Shown here piece after piece: positions 8,786 to 17,577 of a stretch of 64,000 nt of DNA (the first letter of the stretch is position 1; every line of letters begins with the position of its first letter). Made by a program: the position numbers and the translations under genes. The notes below the pieces were generated by a model. The model was not told where the DNA came from, did not search any database, and worked only from the letters and a program-made list of their open reading frames with translations. The DNA comes from Fortiea sp. LEGE XX443. GTDB lineage: Bacteria > Cyanobacteriota > Cyanobacteriia > Cyanobacteriales > Nostocaceae. The DNA lies in NCBI RefSeq assembly GCF_015206815.1, contig NZ_JADEXZ010000027.1, positions 1 through 64,000 of the forward strand. Direction: 5' to 3'.

Positions 8786-8968
8786 TTAACTTATTACACC
8801 AAGCGTTCCACGCTCTCCAGGGATAGGAATATTTATCGTATCGCCATTAATAACTAAATTGATGGAATCACCTGTTCCAGCGCTTTTAGAAAATGTCTGT
8901 TCGGTAATATTTTCTATTGAACCGTACAGATTTAATTCTGGTTTTGTCCATTCTTTTCTTGTTTCCAT
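8786..8968 (-). CDS. Lasso-peptide precursor (A)
   Basis: 60 aa. The leader has the P-x-L-x-x-x-G element expected for binding a PqqD-like B1 protein (W7-T-K-P10-E-L12-x-x-Y15-G16-S-I). Trp replaces the usual Tyr of the YxxP motif. Thr25 would be the conserved leader threonine at -2. That sets cleavage after Phe26 and a core from Ser27 to Ser60, with Asp34 as residue 8 able to close an 8-membered macrolactam on Ser1. The core is 34 residues, long for the class, and ends Gly-Val-Ile-Ser, giving a C-terminal serine for the adjacent kinase. A strong ribosome binding site fixes the start. The cleavage site and ring are inference; the leader and gene context are clear. Confidence 0.8.
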   Translation of the reverse strand: METRKEWTKPELNLYGSIENITEQTFSKSAGTGDSINLVINGDTINIPIPGERGTLGVIS

Positions 8969-8976
8969 TATAATTG

Positions 8977-8982
8977 CTCCTT
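8977..8982 (-). promoter_or_regulatory. Strong Shine-Dalgarno of the lasso precursor
   Basis: aaggag on the minus strand, 8 nt before the ATG at 8968. It is one of the best ribosome binding sites in the cluster, as expected for a precursor made in excess over its enzymes, and it decides the start codon. Confidence 0.75.
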
Positions 8983-9102
8983 AGAGTAATTTTTGCTAAT
9001 TCTTTAGTAGGCTAACCTACATTTATAATATTGCATAAAGATTCAGGATTTTCAACATATATGCAACAGTTTTCCTAAATTTTTATACATAAATAATAAG
9101 CA

Positions 9103-10989
9103 TCAAGACTGAATTTTTTGCAGCCAAGCAGCTAAATTCACAACAGTATAAACTGTCATAGCATCTTGTTCTTGCATCGGATCTGATAAATAGCGAGAAT
9201 AGGCCATACGCAATGCTGAAATATCAACATAATCCTCAATATTTTTTGGGTTTTTGATAATTATTTCATCTAAAATTCTATGCTCAAATTCGAGAAACTT
9301 AGGTTTAAAACTAGCTCCTAAATTGGCCTTAGTAATTCTTGTTTGCAGTTCAGGTGGGAGGATACCTGCCATAGCACGACGAGCAACTAAACGAGTCCAT
9401 CCAGAAGAAAATTTTTGTTCAGGGGGTATAGCTAAACAAAATTCCATTAACCTGCGATCGCAAAAAGGAAAAGATAAAGACACTGAACAAGCACTGGATA
9501 ACTTATCAGCCATTTCCAGTGCATATTGAATTAATCCAGAATTCAGACTATGCCAATGAAGTTCCCTCGCTGTGACAGACGTATGACTATTCTTCTGCTG
9601 TTGTTCCTTGAAATAATCTGATAGGTTCAGACGTTTGGCGAATGCAGGATTAATCGCTGTATCCATCCAGATCGGCTTACCGCTGATTTTCCAAACAAAT
9701 TCGGGTATTAAAGGTTGTAATCCCCATTGCCAAATTACTTGCATCCAAGGCAAGTAAAATCTTAATGCGTAAGCCCTGGCTTCCTTAAGAAAAGTTTTAA
9801 ATTGAAGTCTACGTATTAAATCTGTTAGGTAGGCTTGACCATGAGAAATAGTGGTATCACCATCTATCCCATCTAAGATAATACGAACATTTTTCTCCCG
9901 CACTTTTTGATAAATTAGCCAATTTAGATAGATATTAGGAGCGCAGAAACCTTCATCCATATACCAAAAAATTTGGTCATAGTCTGTTAAAGGACTAATA
10001 CTATCTGCCTCGATATAGTGAGGCACAATCCCATCTTGAGCTACAACTAAGTCAACATAGAATCGTTCATCAATTAGCTGTAAATATTCTGTTTTTAAGT
10101 TAGGAAAGATTGCAGAAAAAGTATGTAATTCTTGATGCTTTTGTTGTGAAAGTATATTACGAGCAACACAAGTAATTGAGGAAGAGTCCAGTCCACCACT
10201 CAACATTGAACCGACTGGAAAGGCACTACGTAAACGGCAACGGACTGCTTCAGTAAAAATTTCTCGATAGGCCTCAGCATACTCTTGATTAGAACTTAAT
10301 CGTATTTCTAGAGATGGATCTAAAGACCAATAACGCCGTATTTGCTTAGTCTCAATACCAATGACTAAGCTGTGGGCTGCTGGTAATCGTAGAATATCTT
10401 CATAAAAGGTCGTCTCCCTATCTTCAAAGATTCTCGCCAAGTATTGTCCTATTCTGAGTTCATTAAGTCTGCGAGGTACTTCTGGTAAGCACAGGAGGCC
10501 TTTAATTTCTGAGGCGAAGACAAAAATTTGACTTGAATGATAGTAGTAGAAGGGTCTGACACCCATAATATCTCTAGCGCAGAAAAGTATCTGCTGATAC
10601 TTATCCCAAATTACAAAGGCAAAATCACCTAATAGCTTTTCTGGACACTGTTCCCCCCATTTTTCATAGGCAGATAAAATAAGTTGGCTATCGGTAATTT
10701 TTGCAGATGCTTGGTCGTTCAATTGCAGCGCAGAAATTAGTTCATCTCGATTATCAATACGGGCATCGGCTGTAATGACTAAATTTCCGGTGCTACTAAC
10801 CAAAGGCAACTTCTCTAATAGAGATTCAGGCGTTGTCCACAACATTCTGTGTCCCATTCCCACAGACTCTTCTATCCATATATCTGCATTATCATGACCA
10901 CGATGAGCTAAAACTTCAGCCATCCGTCCCAAATGGGTAGAGTCTATCGGCTTTCCCTCAAGATAGTAAACTCCAAAAATTGCGCTCAC
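9103..10989 (-). CDS. Lasso cyclase (C), asparagine synthetase-like
   Basis: 628 aa. The N-terminal glutamine-amidotransferase-like domain (1-210) starts MSAIFGVYY: the catalytic Cys2 of true asparagine synthetase (MCGI) is absent, so it cannot use glutamine amide nitrogen. The C-terminal synthetase domain carries the PP-loop ATP pyrophosphatase motif SGGLDSS at 264-270, with a further LDGIDGD element. This is the signature of lasso cyclases, which adenylate the Asp/Glu side chain and close the ring on the core N-terminus. The start is GTG at 10989. It lies between B2 (84 bp upstream) and the precursor (134 bp downstream), all on the minus strand. Confidence 0.88.
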   Translation of the reverse strand: MSAIFGVYYLEGKPIDSTHLGRMAEVLAHRGHDNADIWIEESVGMGHRMLWTTPESLLEKLPLVSSTGNLVITADARIDNRDELISALQLNDQASAKITDSQLILSAYEKWGEQCPEKLLGDFAFVIWDKYQQILFCARDIMGVRPFYYYHSSQIFVFASEIKGLLCLPEVPRRLNELRIGQYLARIFEDRETTFYEDILRLPAAHSLVIGIETKQIRRYWSLDPSLEIRLSSNQEYAEAYREIFTEAVRCRLRSAFPVGSMLSGGLDSSSITCVARNILSQQKHQELHTFSAIFPNLKTEYLQLIDERFYVDLVVAQDGIVPHYIEADSISPLTDYDQIFWYMDEGFCAPNIYLNWLIYQKVREKNVRIILDGIDGDTTISHGQAYLTDLIRRLQFKTFLKEARAYALRFYLPWMQVIWQWGLQPLIPEFVWKISGKPIWMDTAINPAFAKRLNLSDYFKEQQQKNSHTSVTARELHWHSLNSGLIQYALEMADKLSSACSVSLSFPFCDRRLMEFCLAIPPEQKFSSGWTRLVARRAMAGILPPELQTRITKANLGASFKPKFLEFEHRILDEIIIKNPKNIEDYVDISALRMAYSRYLSDPMQEQDAMTVYTVVNLAAWLQKIQS

Positions 10990-11073
10990 AAGCTTATACC
11001 TATTAAGAAAATTAGACTAGCCTTACCAATGTGGCATTCAAGCAGTCTCATCAGTGGCGAAAAAAGATAAGAC

Positions 11074-11529
11074 TCAAACTGTTTTTTGGTATAAAGAAGG
11101 AAGGCGGATAAAATCCGATAAATTCTTTATTTTGCCTATAATTACTTGCTCCTGGCTTTCTACCCAAGCATGAGCTGCAAATTCTCCTTGTGAATTTTTA
11201 GCAACGCCAATACAAAGCTCCGTTCGATAACCCTGCCTTGCCAGTAGTATATATGTCACTAAAGCACGAGCAAGACACACAGGTTTTGGAATCATATATC
11301 TGCTAACAGTATCTACTGCCCAAACTACCCTACGCCAAAGCACTTCACCAGGCTCTGGGATATTGAGGGATGTGGGAACAATTTTTCCCACGAGTTGATA
11401 TAAAATTCTCCAAGGTAATAGCTTCAGCCCTAACCTAATCATAATCATGGTAATAAAAGCTGTAAGCAAAAATTGGATACTACTAGTCAAATGCAGTAAC
11501 TTATGTAGTTGTTTCATGACTAATTTCAA
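11074..11529 (-). CDS. Lasso-peptide leader protease (B2), transglutaminase-like
   Basis: 151 aa. The papain/transglutaminase-like catalytic Cys85 sits in KPVCLARALV and His120 in AAHAWVE, the two landmarks of lasso B2 proteases that remove the leader peptide. The N-terminal ~45 residues are hydrophobic (FLLTAFITMIMIRLGLKLLPW), suggesting membrane association. The gene overlaps the end of B1 by 29 nt if the first ATG (11529) is used; a second ATG at 11517 would still overlap. Overlap implies translational coupling with B1, its leader-binding partner. Confidence 0.88.
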   Translation of the reverse strand: MKLVMKQLHKLLHLTSSIQFLLTAFITMIMIRLGLKLLPWRILYQLVGKIVPTSLNIPEPGEVLWRRVVWAVDTVSRYMIPKPVCLARALVTYILLARQGYRTELCIGVAKNSQGEFAAHAWVESQEQVIIGKIKNLSDFIRLPSLYQKTV

Positions 11530-11815
11530 TTAGCTGCGAGGCTTGTAGCTTTAACAGTAATTCAGTTAAATCGCGATCGCAGATTTCGGCTTCAACTTTA
11601 TACTCTTGTAAAAGAATTTCTTTAATATCTTTTACAGTTTTTGGTTCCTTAATCAGAGTCCATATCCGCCCTCCCACTTCATTAACACTGTGATAGACTC
11701 CAGACCTGAAATTAAGAATGACTATTTCGTCGCCGATATCTGAGGAAATTTGTTCAACAACAGCTACTACTATTGAAGAATCTGATATTTTTTGATTTAG
11801 TTTGTTGGAGTTCAT
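11501..11815 (-). CDS. PqqD-like RiPP recognition element protein (lasso B1)
   Basis: 104 aa. It has the PqqD/RRE fold pattern: a beta-strand region (DEIVILNFRSGVYHSVNEVG) followed by GGRIWTLIKEPKTVKDI and a helical C-terminal part. In lasso systems this protein binds the leader's YxxP/LxxxG element and delivers it to the B2 protease. It is the first gene of the cluster on the minus strand, so the promoter should lie upstream in 11816-12350. The standalone B1 plus B2 arrangement is common outside proteobacteria. Confidence 0.85.
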   Translation of the reverse strand: MNSNKLNQKISDSSIVVAVVEQISSDIGDEIVILNFRSGVYHSVNEVGGRIWTLIKEPKTVKDIKEILLQEYKVEAEICDRDLTELLLKLQASQLIEISHETTT

Positions 11816-12352
11816 CTTCTCATTTAATTGAAATTTTCGGTTGAATTTGTTCTAACTTTTGCATTACTTGCCTACCTTTAAAAGCTTTTAGCTTGTTGAA
11901 TTATGGCTTAGGTATGTAAGACGGTTCTCCTCTTTTGCCATGCAGTCCAAAGAAGGATAAAATTTCAATTTTGAAACTTGAATATAACTATGAATAAATT
12001 AGTTTTGCTATTACTATGATGTTAATAACATTTCATATACTTACTCCCTATGCTATCTATCTAAAGGAGTAAATAAAGTGTGTGTTTTTCAGTAACTCAA
12101 GTATAAAATATTTTTTTAACCAATTATTAATGTTGTGTTAACCATAACAATCCGGAACTACACGTGAGAAAATATTAAGATGAATAAAAAGTAATCTTTG
12201 TAACCAAAGTGTAAATGTAGTAATATGACTGCTAACCCTCTTCTGTGTCTACTCAATTGACTCGCATCATTACACTGACAGGGCTGGCTTTTACAAAAGC
12301 ATCAAATATAGGAAATAGCATCACCGCTTAACTGCTGTTTTAGTCTTACCTT
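11816..12352. other. Upstream region of the lasso cluster, no gene seen
   Basis: About 540 bp between the lasso B1 start and the nested repeat element. It is AT-rich and contains no convincing ORF. It must hold the cluster promoter, but no operator could be assigned. Confidence 0.4.
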
Positions 12353-12708
12353 ACGTGGTGTGCAACTTTCTTTCAAACCTAACCCCCAACCCCTTCCCTA
12401 GCAGGGAAGGGGAGTAATACTCAAAGCCTCTCTCCTGGCAGAGAGGGGTTTTAAGAATAACGTGAGTTCGATGAGCTATAAAGCCGGAAACCCTTAACCA
12501 GTATTGTTTGTGAGAACTAAGAGTTTCTAAAAATCTCTAGGTTTATTGACAATAAAATCAGTAACCCTTGAATCTGTCAATTATTGACACTGTTCTCAAC
12601 AAATGATTGAGCTAAGTTTGAACCTTGACTTTCAAAACCTTTGATTCGCAAAGACTATAACGTTTTAAATCCGTCGAACTCACGTTAAGAATAAGTCACA
12701 CATCGCGT
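12353..12708. mobile_element. Older palindromic element interrupted by a MITE
   Basis: The left end (acgtggtgtgcaac, from 12353) and the inverted right end (acgcgatgtgtgac read from 12708 back) are degenerate inverted copies. They also resemble the terminal repeats of the IS4-type remnant at 39444-40001. Internally it holds the palindromes cccttccctagcagggaagg and cctctctcctggcagagagg, common in Nostocales. The element is split by the insertion at 12460-12685. Confidence 0.45.
12460..12685. mobile_element. MITE with 12-bp terminal inverted repeats and 8-bp target duplication
   Basis: The 226-bp element begins acgtgagttcga and ends with its exact inverse tcgaactcacgt. It is flanked on both sides by the octamer taagaata (12452-12459 and 12686-12693), a target site duplication. 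It has no coding capacity, so it must be moved in trans by a transposase not in view. A single solo copy of the same end occurs at 40913 (acgtgagttcgatga). Confidence 0.75.
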
Positions 12709-12793
12709 TACCTTCTTAAAAAACTCACATACTGTACTATTTGTCAATATTGAGAGGCATGATGTGGCGGTGTCAAATTTTGTTGATGCTACT

Positions 12794-14023
12794 TCAAGCA
12801 CTACCTACAGCCTCAATGGCTGCCTCCAATGCGATCGCCACATGTGTCCAATGCGTCCCTCCTTGGCAATAAACTATGTATGGCGATCGCAAAGGCCCAT
12901 CCGCCGAAAATTCCAAAGTACTCCCCTCAATAAATGTCCCTCCAGCCATCACCACCTGGCTTTCATACCCCGGCATATCATCAGGAACAGGGTCAAGGTA
13001 AGAACCAACAGGAGAATTCTGTTGTATGGCTTTACAGAAAGCAATTAACTTTTTCGCAGACCCCAATTTAATCGCTTGAATCACATCACCACGAGGAGCT
13101 AGGGGCGCAGGATTCACTGGATAACCAAGCTTGTCAAACACATAACCAGTCAGAAAAGTTCCCTTCATCGCCTCACCCACCATTTGCGGCGATAAAAATA
13201 AGCCCTGGAATAACAAGCGATTTTGGTCAAAGGTTGCACCACCATAACTACCAATACCAGGAGCAGTCAAGCGACAAGCAGCAGCCTCTACTAAATCAGC
13301 ACGGCCAGCTACATAACCGCCAGCAGTGACGATAGTACCACCAGGATTTTTAATTAAGGAACCTGCCATTAAATCCGCGCCGACATGGGTGGGTTCTTGA
13401 GTTTCAATAAATTCGCCGTAGCAGTTATCCACGAAGCAAACAGTGTGAGGATTTTGCTGTTTGACAAGATGTACAATCTTTTCGATATCAGCAATTGATA
13501 GGCTAGGTCGCCAAGAATAGCCACAGGAACGTTGAATTAACACTAAACGCGTGTTTTCGGTAACGCTATGATTTAACCCTTGCCAATCAATAGTTCCTTC
13601 GGCAGTTAACTCCAACTGGCGATATTTTATGCCAAACTCTATAAGGGAGCCTTGGCCTTGACCCCGCAAACCAATAACTTCTTCGAGCGTATCGTAGGGA
13701 GAGCCGACAACTGCTAACATTTCATCACCAGGACGGAGTATACCAAAGAGGGCGCAAGCGATCGCGTGAGTTCCCGAAACAAACTGCACTCGCACCGCCG
13801 CTGCTTCCGCGCCCATCACTTCAGCAAAAACTTTGTCTAAAGTTTCTCGTCCTAAATCATCATGACCATAGCCACTTACACCAGCAAAGTGGTGCGCCCC
13901 TACGCGCTGATTACGAAAGGCATCCAGCACTTTTTTCAAATTATGCTTGACCTGAGCGTCAATTCCAGAAAAAATCTCTATCAGTGCCTGTTCTGCTTGC
14001 CGCAGCTGTTTCAAGCTGTTCAT
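12794..14023 (-). CDS. PLP-dependent methionine gamma-lyase family protein (aluminium-resistance type)
   Basis: 409 aa, full length for the Met_gamma_lyase (Alr) family of fold-type I PLP enzymes. The N-terminal segment (VGAHHFAGVSGYGHDDLGRETLD) and the PLP-lysine region GSLIKNPGGTIV are characteristic, and the cofactor-binding Asp is in VCFVDNCYGEF. The name comes from a Clostridium/Arabidopsis-type annotation; the true substrate is uncertain, probably a C-S or amino acid bond. It is followed divergently by desC with a short shared intergenic region. Confidence 0.85.
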   Translation of the reverse strand: MNSLKQLRQAEQALIEIFSGIDAQVKHNLKKVLDAFRNQRVGAHHFAGVSGYGHDDLGRETLDKVFAEVMGAEAAAVRVQFVSGTHAIACALFGILRPGDEMLAVVGSPYDTLEEVIGLRGQGQGSLIEFGIKYRQLELTAEGTIDWQGLNHSVTENTRLVLIQRSCGYSWRPSLSIADIEKIVHLVKQQNPHTVCFVDNCYGEFIETQEPTHVGADLMAGSLIKNPGGTIVTAGGYVAGRADLVEAAACRLTAPGIGSYGGATFDQNRLLFQGLFLSPQMVGEAMKGTFLTGYVFDKLGYPVNPAPLAPRGDVIQAIKLGSAKKLIAFCKAIQQNSPVGSYLDPVPDDMPGYESQVVMAGGTFIEGSTLEFSADGPLRSPYIVYCQGGTHWTHVAIALEAAIEAVGSA

Positions 14024-14108
14024 TACTTCCTCGTTAATAAAAAATTATAGGTATGCGGATTTTCGGATCTCGCAGATTAGGCTGAAAAATATCAATTCAG
14101 GTTACTGC

Positions 14109-14927
14109 ATGACAATTGCTACTTCAACTAAACCTCAAATTAATTGGGTAAATACCCTATTTTTCCTAGCGCTACACATCGGCGCGCTGTTTGCTTTTGT
14201 TCCAGGTAACTTTAGCTGGACAGCAGTAGGTGTGGCGTTATTTCTTTACTGGGTAACTGGTGGTTTAGGTATTACCTTAGGCTTCCACCGCCTTGTAACC
14301 CATCGCAGCTTCCAAACTCCCAAGTGGTTAGAATATCTTTTGGTACTTTTTGGCACCCTTGCTTGTCAAGGAGGGCCAATCGAGTGGATAGGGACACACC
14401 GCATTCATCATTTACATTCTGATACTGATCCCGATCCCCATGATTCTAATAAAGGCTTCTGGTGGAGCCATATGGGTTGGCTGATTTACCACTCTCCTGC
14501 TCACGCTGAAATTCCTCGCTTTACCAAAGATATTGCCGAAGACCCAGTTTATCAGTTTTTTCAAAAATATTTTATTTTGATCCAGGTTGCTTTGGGTTTG
14601 TTGTTGTTATTTCTGGGTGGCTGGTCTTTTGTTGTTTGGGGAATTTTCGCTCGCATTGTCTGGGTTTATCACTGCACCTGGTTGGTGAATAGTGCTACCC
14701 ATAAATTTGGCTATCGCAGCTATGAATCTGGTGATAGATCAACTAACTGCTGGTGGGTAGCTGTATTGGTTTTTGGCGAAGGCTGGCACAACAACCACCA
14801 CGCTTTTCAGTATTCCGCCCGTCATGGACTGGAATGGTGGGAAATTGATTTGACTTGGATGACTGTTCAATTGCTACAAATACTTGGTTTAGCTACTAAT
14901 GTGAAACTGGCAGACAAAAGGCAGTAA
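14109..14927 (+). CDS. desC: Acyl-lipid delta-9 desaturase
   Basis: 272 aa. The three histidine boxes of the delta-9 (acyl-CoA desaturase-like) group are present: HRLVTHRSF, HRIHH with LHSDTDPDPH after it, and HNNHH near the C-terminus. There are four hydrophobic spans (for example TLFFLALHIGALFAFVPG). It introduces the first double bond into glycerolipid acyl chains, using ferredoxin. It is the first gene of desC-desA-desB, a conserved order in heterocystous cyanobacteria, but is followed by its own terminator-like hairpin. Confidence 0.93.
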   Translation: MTIATSTKPQINWVNTLFFLALHIGALFAFVPGNFSWTAVGVALFLYWVTGGLGITLGFHRLVTHRSFQTPKWLEYLLVLFGTLACQGGPIEWIGTHRIHHLHSDTDPDPHDSNKGFWWSHMGWLIYHSPAHAEIPRFTKDIAEDPVYQFFQKYFILIQVALGLLLLFLGGWSFVVWGIFARIVWVYHCTWLVNSATHKFGYRSYESGDRSTNCWWVAVLVFGEGWHNNHHAFQYSARHGLEWWEIDLTWMTVQLLQILGLATNVKLADKRQ

Positions 14928-14943
14928 CTCATTTATTATTTGT

Positions 14944-14991
14944 CGTTAGTCATTGATTCAAGGCCAATGACTAACGATTGAGGAATTTTTT
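14944..14991 (+). terminator. Terminator-like hairpin after desC
   Basis: A 12-bp perfect inverted repeat (cgttagtcattg, 14944-14955, with caatgactaacg, 14965-14976) is followed within 10 nt by a T run. It separates desC from desA. Confidence 0.6.
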
Positions 14992-15168
14992 AGTAACTAA
15001 ATATCCACTAGTCAGTTCTAAAATAGTTTTTTAAAGCTACTTACTGGTGCGATTGGGTAGCTTAGGTTGCTATAATCCAGAACGACTAAGATTAATGTAA
15101 AGAAACTTTGCGGCAAGTTACTTTTTTAGTGACTTGGTAGAGGGTTTTGTTTTGTTTTTCAGGTTTTC

Positions 15169-16221
15169 ATGACTACATCAATAATCAAGACGCAAGAAAT
15201 AGGTACAGACCTTAGTACTTCCCAATTGAAGCTAAAAGATATTATCAAAACTCTGCCACGGGAATGTTTTCAGCAGAATCGTCGCAAAGCTTGGACACAA
15301 GTTTTCATCAGTGTTTTGATGGTGGGGTTAGGCTGCTATAGCTTGACTATTTCGCCCTGGTTTCTCTTACCTATTACCTGGATTTTTACAGGGACAGCTT
15401 TAACAGGTTTTTTTGTTATTGGTCATGATTGTGGCCATCGTTCATTTGCCAAACGTCGTTGGGTAAATGATTTGGTGGGACATATATTTATGATGCCGTT
15501 GATATATCCCTTTCATAGCTGGCGAATTAAGCATAACCATCATCATAAACATACTAACAAGTTAGATGAGGATAATGCTTGGCATCCCATCAGACCAGAA
15601 GTTTTCGCCGGTTGGGATAAAACTCGCCAATCTGCTTTTGAGTTATTTATGCGGAAACGCTTCTGGTGGGTAGGTTCTGTTGGACATTGGGCTGTTGTGC
15701 ATTTCGACTGGCGCAAATTTAAAGCTAAAGACCAAGGCAGTATTAAACTTTCTGTTGCTGTAGTCGTAGTTTTTGCCGCAGTTGTTTTTCCTATTCTCAT
15801 TGCTACAACTGGTATTTGGGGATTCGTGAAATTTTGGCTGATGCCTTGGTTGGTCTATCATTTCTGGATGAGTACCTTCACAATTGTTCACCACACTTAC
15901 CCAGATGTTCCCTTTGAGAAAGAACATAAGTGGAACGAAGCAATGGCACAGCTATTCGGCACTATTCATTGTGATTATCCTCGCTGGATAGAAGTCTTTT
16001 GCCACGATATTAACGTCCACGTACCTCATCACCTTTCCACCGCCATTCCTTCCTATAATTTGCGACTGGCTTACAAAAGCATCAAAGAAAATTGGCAGCC
16101 TTATCTACATGATGAATTGCAGTTTTCTTGGTCTTTAATGAAGCAAATTACAGACCAATGTCAACTTTATGTAACTGATGTTGGTTATCAGACTTTTAAC
16201 AAATACTACGCAGATAAATAA
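15169..16221 (+). CDS. desA: Acyl-lipid delta-12 (omega-6) desaturase
   Basis: 350 aa. Histidine boxes HDCGH, HNHHHKH and HVPHH are those of the omega-6 desaturases. Hydrophobic segments lie around residues 40-85 and 185-230. It converts oleoyl to linoleoyl chains in membrane lipids with ferredoxin as electron donor, acting after DesC. Cold induction is usual for this family, but no regulatory element is obvious. It begins at an ATG after a T-rich leader. Confidence 0.93.
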   Translation: MTTSIIKTQEIGTDLSTSQLKLKDIIKTLPRECFQQNRRKAWTQVFISVLMVGLGCYSLTISPWFLLPITWIFTGTALTGFFVIGHDCGHRSFAKRRWVNDLVGHIFMMPLIYPFHSWRIKHNHHHKHTNKLDEDNAWHPIRPEVFAGWDKTRQSAFELFMRKRFWWVGSVGHWAVVHFDWRKFKAKDQGSIKLSVAVVVVFAAVVFPILIATTGIWGFVKFWLMPWLVYHFWMSTFTIVHHTYPDVPFEKEHKWNEAMAQLFGTIHCDYPRWIEVFCHDINVHVPHHLSTAIPSYNLRLAYKSIKENWQPYLHDELQFSWSLMKQITDQCQLYVTDVGYQTFNKYYADK

Positions 16222-16291
16222 GTAGCCTCGCTCATAGCAAGTCTAAGCTTTAAAACTCAAGAGAGTAATTATTTTTCTGCGAATTAAACAG

Positions 16292-16355
16292 ATTCTGGCA
16301 ATTATTTTCTTGCTGAATTATTGCTCAATTAATTGCCAGAATTTATTTTATTTTC
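16292..16355 (+). terminator. Terminator-like hairpin after desA
   Basis: attctggcaatta (16292-16304) pairs exactly with taattgccagaat (16330-16342) and is followed by a T-rich tract. The loop is 25 nt, so it is a longer than average terminator stem-loop. Confidence 0.55.
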
Positions 16356-16435
16356 TGTGCTAATATCACAGGCATCAAAGAGGTGAATTAAAATTCCCTC
16401 CAACAAAGTCCGATTTATATCCACAACAGAATCCA

Positions 16436-17512
16436 GTGCAAACTACCGCATCTTTCGACAATTCTCGTGTCTTTGAATCATCTGAAGAAATAACTCAATT
16501 GCCATTTAATCTTCAGGATTTAAAATCTGCTATTCCGGCTGAATGTTTTCAACCAAATATTAGTAAATCACTGTTTTATTTTTTTCGTGACATCTTGATT
16601 ATCAGTCTGCTTTATGCAGTCGCTCATCACCTGGATTCTTGGTTTTTTTGGCCTGTTTTTTGGTTAATGCAAGGAACAATGTTTTGGGCTTTGTTTGTAG
16701 TTGGACATGACTGCGGACATCAATCTTTTTCTAAGCATAAATGGCTGAATGATTTGATTGGATATCTGTCGCATACACCAATATTAGTGCCTTATCACGG
16801 TTGGAGAATTAGTCACAGAACTCACCACAAAAATACTGGCAATATCGATAATGATGAAAGCTGGTATCCTGTCACAGAATCGCAGTATAAAGAGATGCCT
16901 CTGGCACAAAAGATAGGTCGATATTATGTATTTTTATTGGCTTATCCAGTGTATTTATTTAAGCGTTCCCCAAATAAAGAAGGCTCTCACTTTTCACCGA
17001 ATAGCCCACTTTTTAAGCCATCAGAGAAATGGGATATTATTACTAGTACCATACTCTGGATTGGTATGGTAGGATTGTTGGGTTTCCTCACTTATCAATG
17101 GGGTTGGATGTGGTTGCTGAAATACTACGCTGCACCTTACATTGTGTTCGTGATGTGGTTAGATTTAGTGACATTTCTACATCACACAGAACCCGAACTT
17201 CCTTGGTATCGTGGTGAAGATTGGACTTTCCTTAAAGGTGCGATTTCTAGTATTGACCGCAATTATGGGTTGATAAATCACATTCATCACGATATTGGTA
17301 CTCACGTTGCACACCACATCTTTTTGAATATTCCTCACTACAATTTGTTGAAGGCGACTGAGGCGATTAAACCTGTGATGGGTGAGTATTATCACAAGTC
17401 TGAGAAGCCAATTTGGCAGTCTTTGTGGCGTTCTTGCGTTAGCTGTCATTTTGTACCAGATGTTGGCGGGAAGGTTTATTACACATCTAACAATGAGTTA
17501 GCTAAAGACTAA
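16436..17512 (+). CDS. desB: Acyl-lipid omega-3 (delta-15) desaturase
   Basis: 358 aa from a GTG start at 16436. Histidine boxes HDCGH, HRTHHKNTG and HVAHH match omega-3 desaturases, and the insert between boxes two and three (YPVYLFKRSPNKEGSHF) is typical of DesB. It adds the third double bond to give alpha-linolenic chains. The opening residues MQTTASFDN have no ATG upstream in frame near a better site, and the preceding leader lacks a clear Shine-Dalgarno, so the exact start is somewhat uncertain. Confidence 0.92.
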   Translation: MQTTASFDNSRVFESSEEITQLPFNLQDLKSAIPAECFQPNISKSLFYFFRDILIISLLYAVAHHLDSWFFWPVFWLMQGTMFWALFVVGHDCGHQSFSKHKWLNDLIGYLSHTPILVPYHGWRISHRTHHKNTGNIDNDESWYPVTESQYKEMPLAQKIGRYYVFLLAYPVYLFKRSPNKEGSHFSPNSPLFKPSEKWDIITSTILWIGMVGLLGFLTYQWGWMWLLKYYAAPYIVFVMWLDLVTFLHHTEPELPWYRGEDWTFLKGAISSIDRNYGLINHIHHDIGTHVAHHIFLNIPHYNLLKATEAIKPVMGEYYHKSEKPIWQSLWRSCVSCHFVPDVGGKVYYTSNNELAKD

Positions 17513-17540
17513 TTCCAGTTGAAATTTATAAATATCTTTG

Positions 17541-17577
17541 TAGGGACATACTAATACTATGTCCCTAATTTTTTATT
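17541..17577 (+). terminator. Rho-independent terminator of desB
   Basis: tagggacata (17541-17550) pairs perfectly with tatgtcccta (17558-17567) around a 7-nt loop and is followed by attttttatttt. The T run overlaps the end of the convergent dnaE gene. Confidence 0.8.

Noticed and set aside
9103-10989. True asparagine synthetase (AsnB)
   Set aside because: It lacks the N-terminal catalytic Cys and sits among lasso genes.
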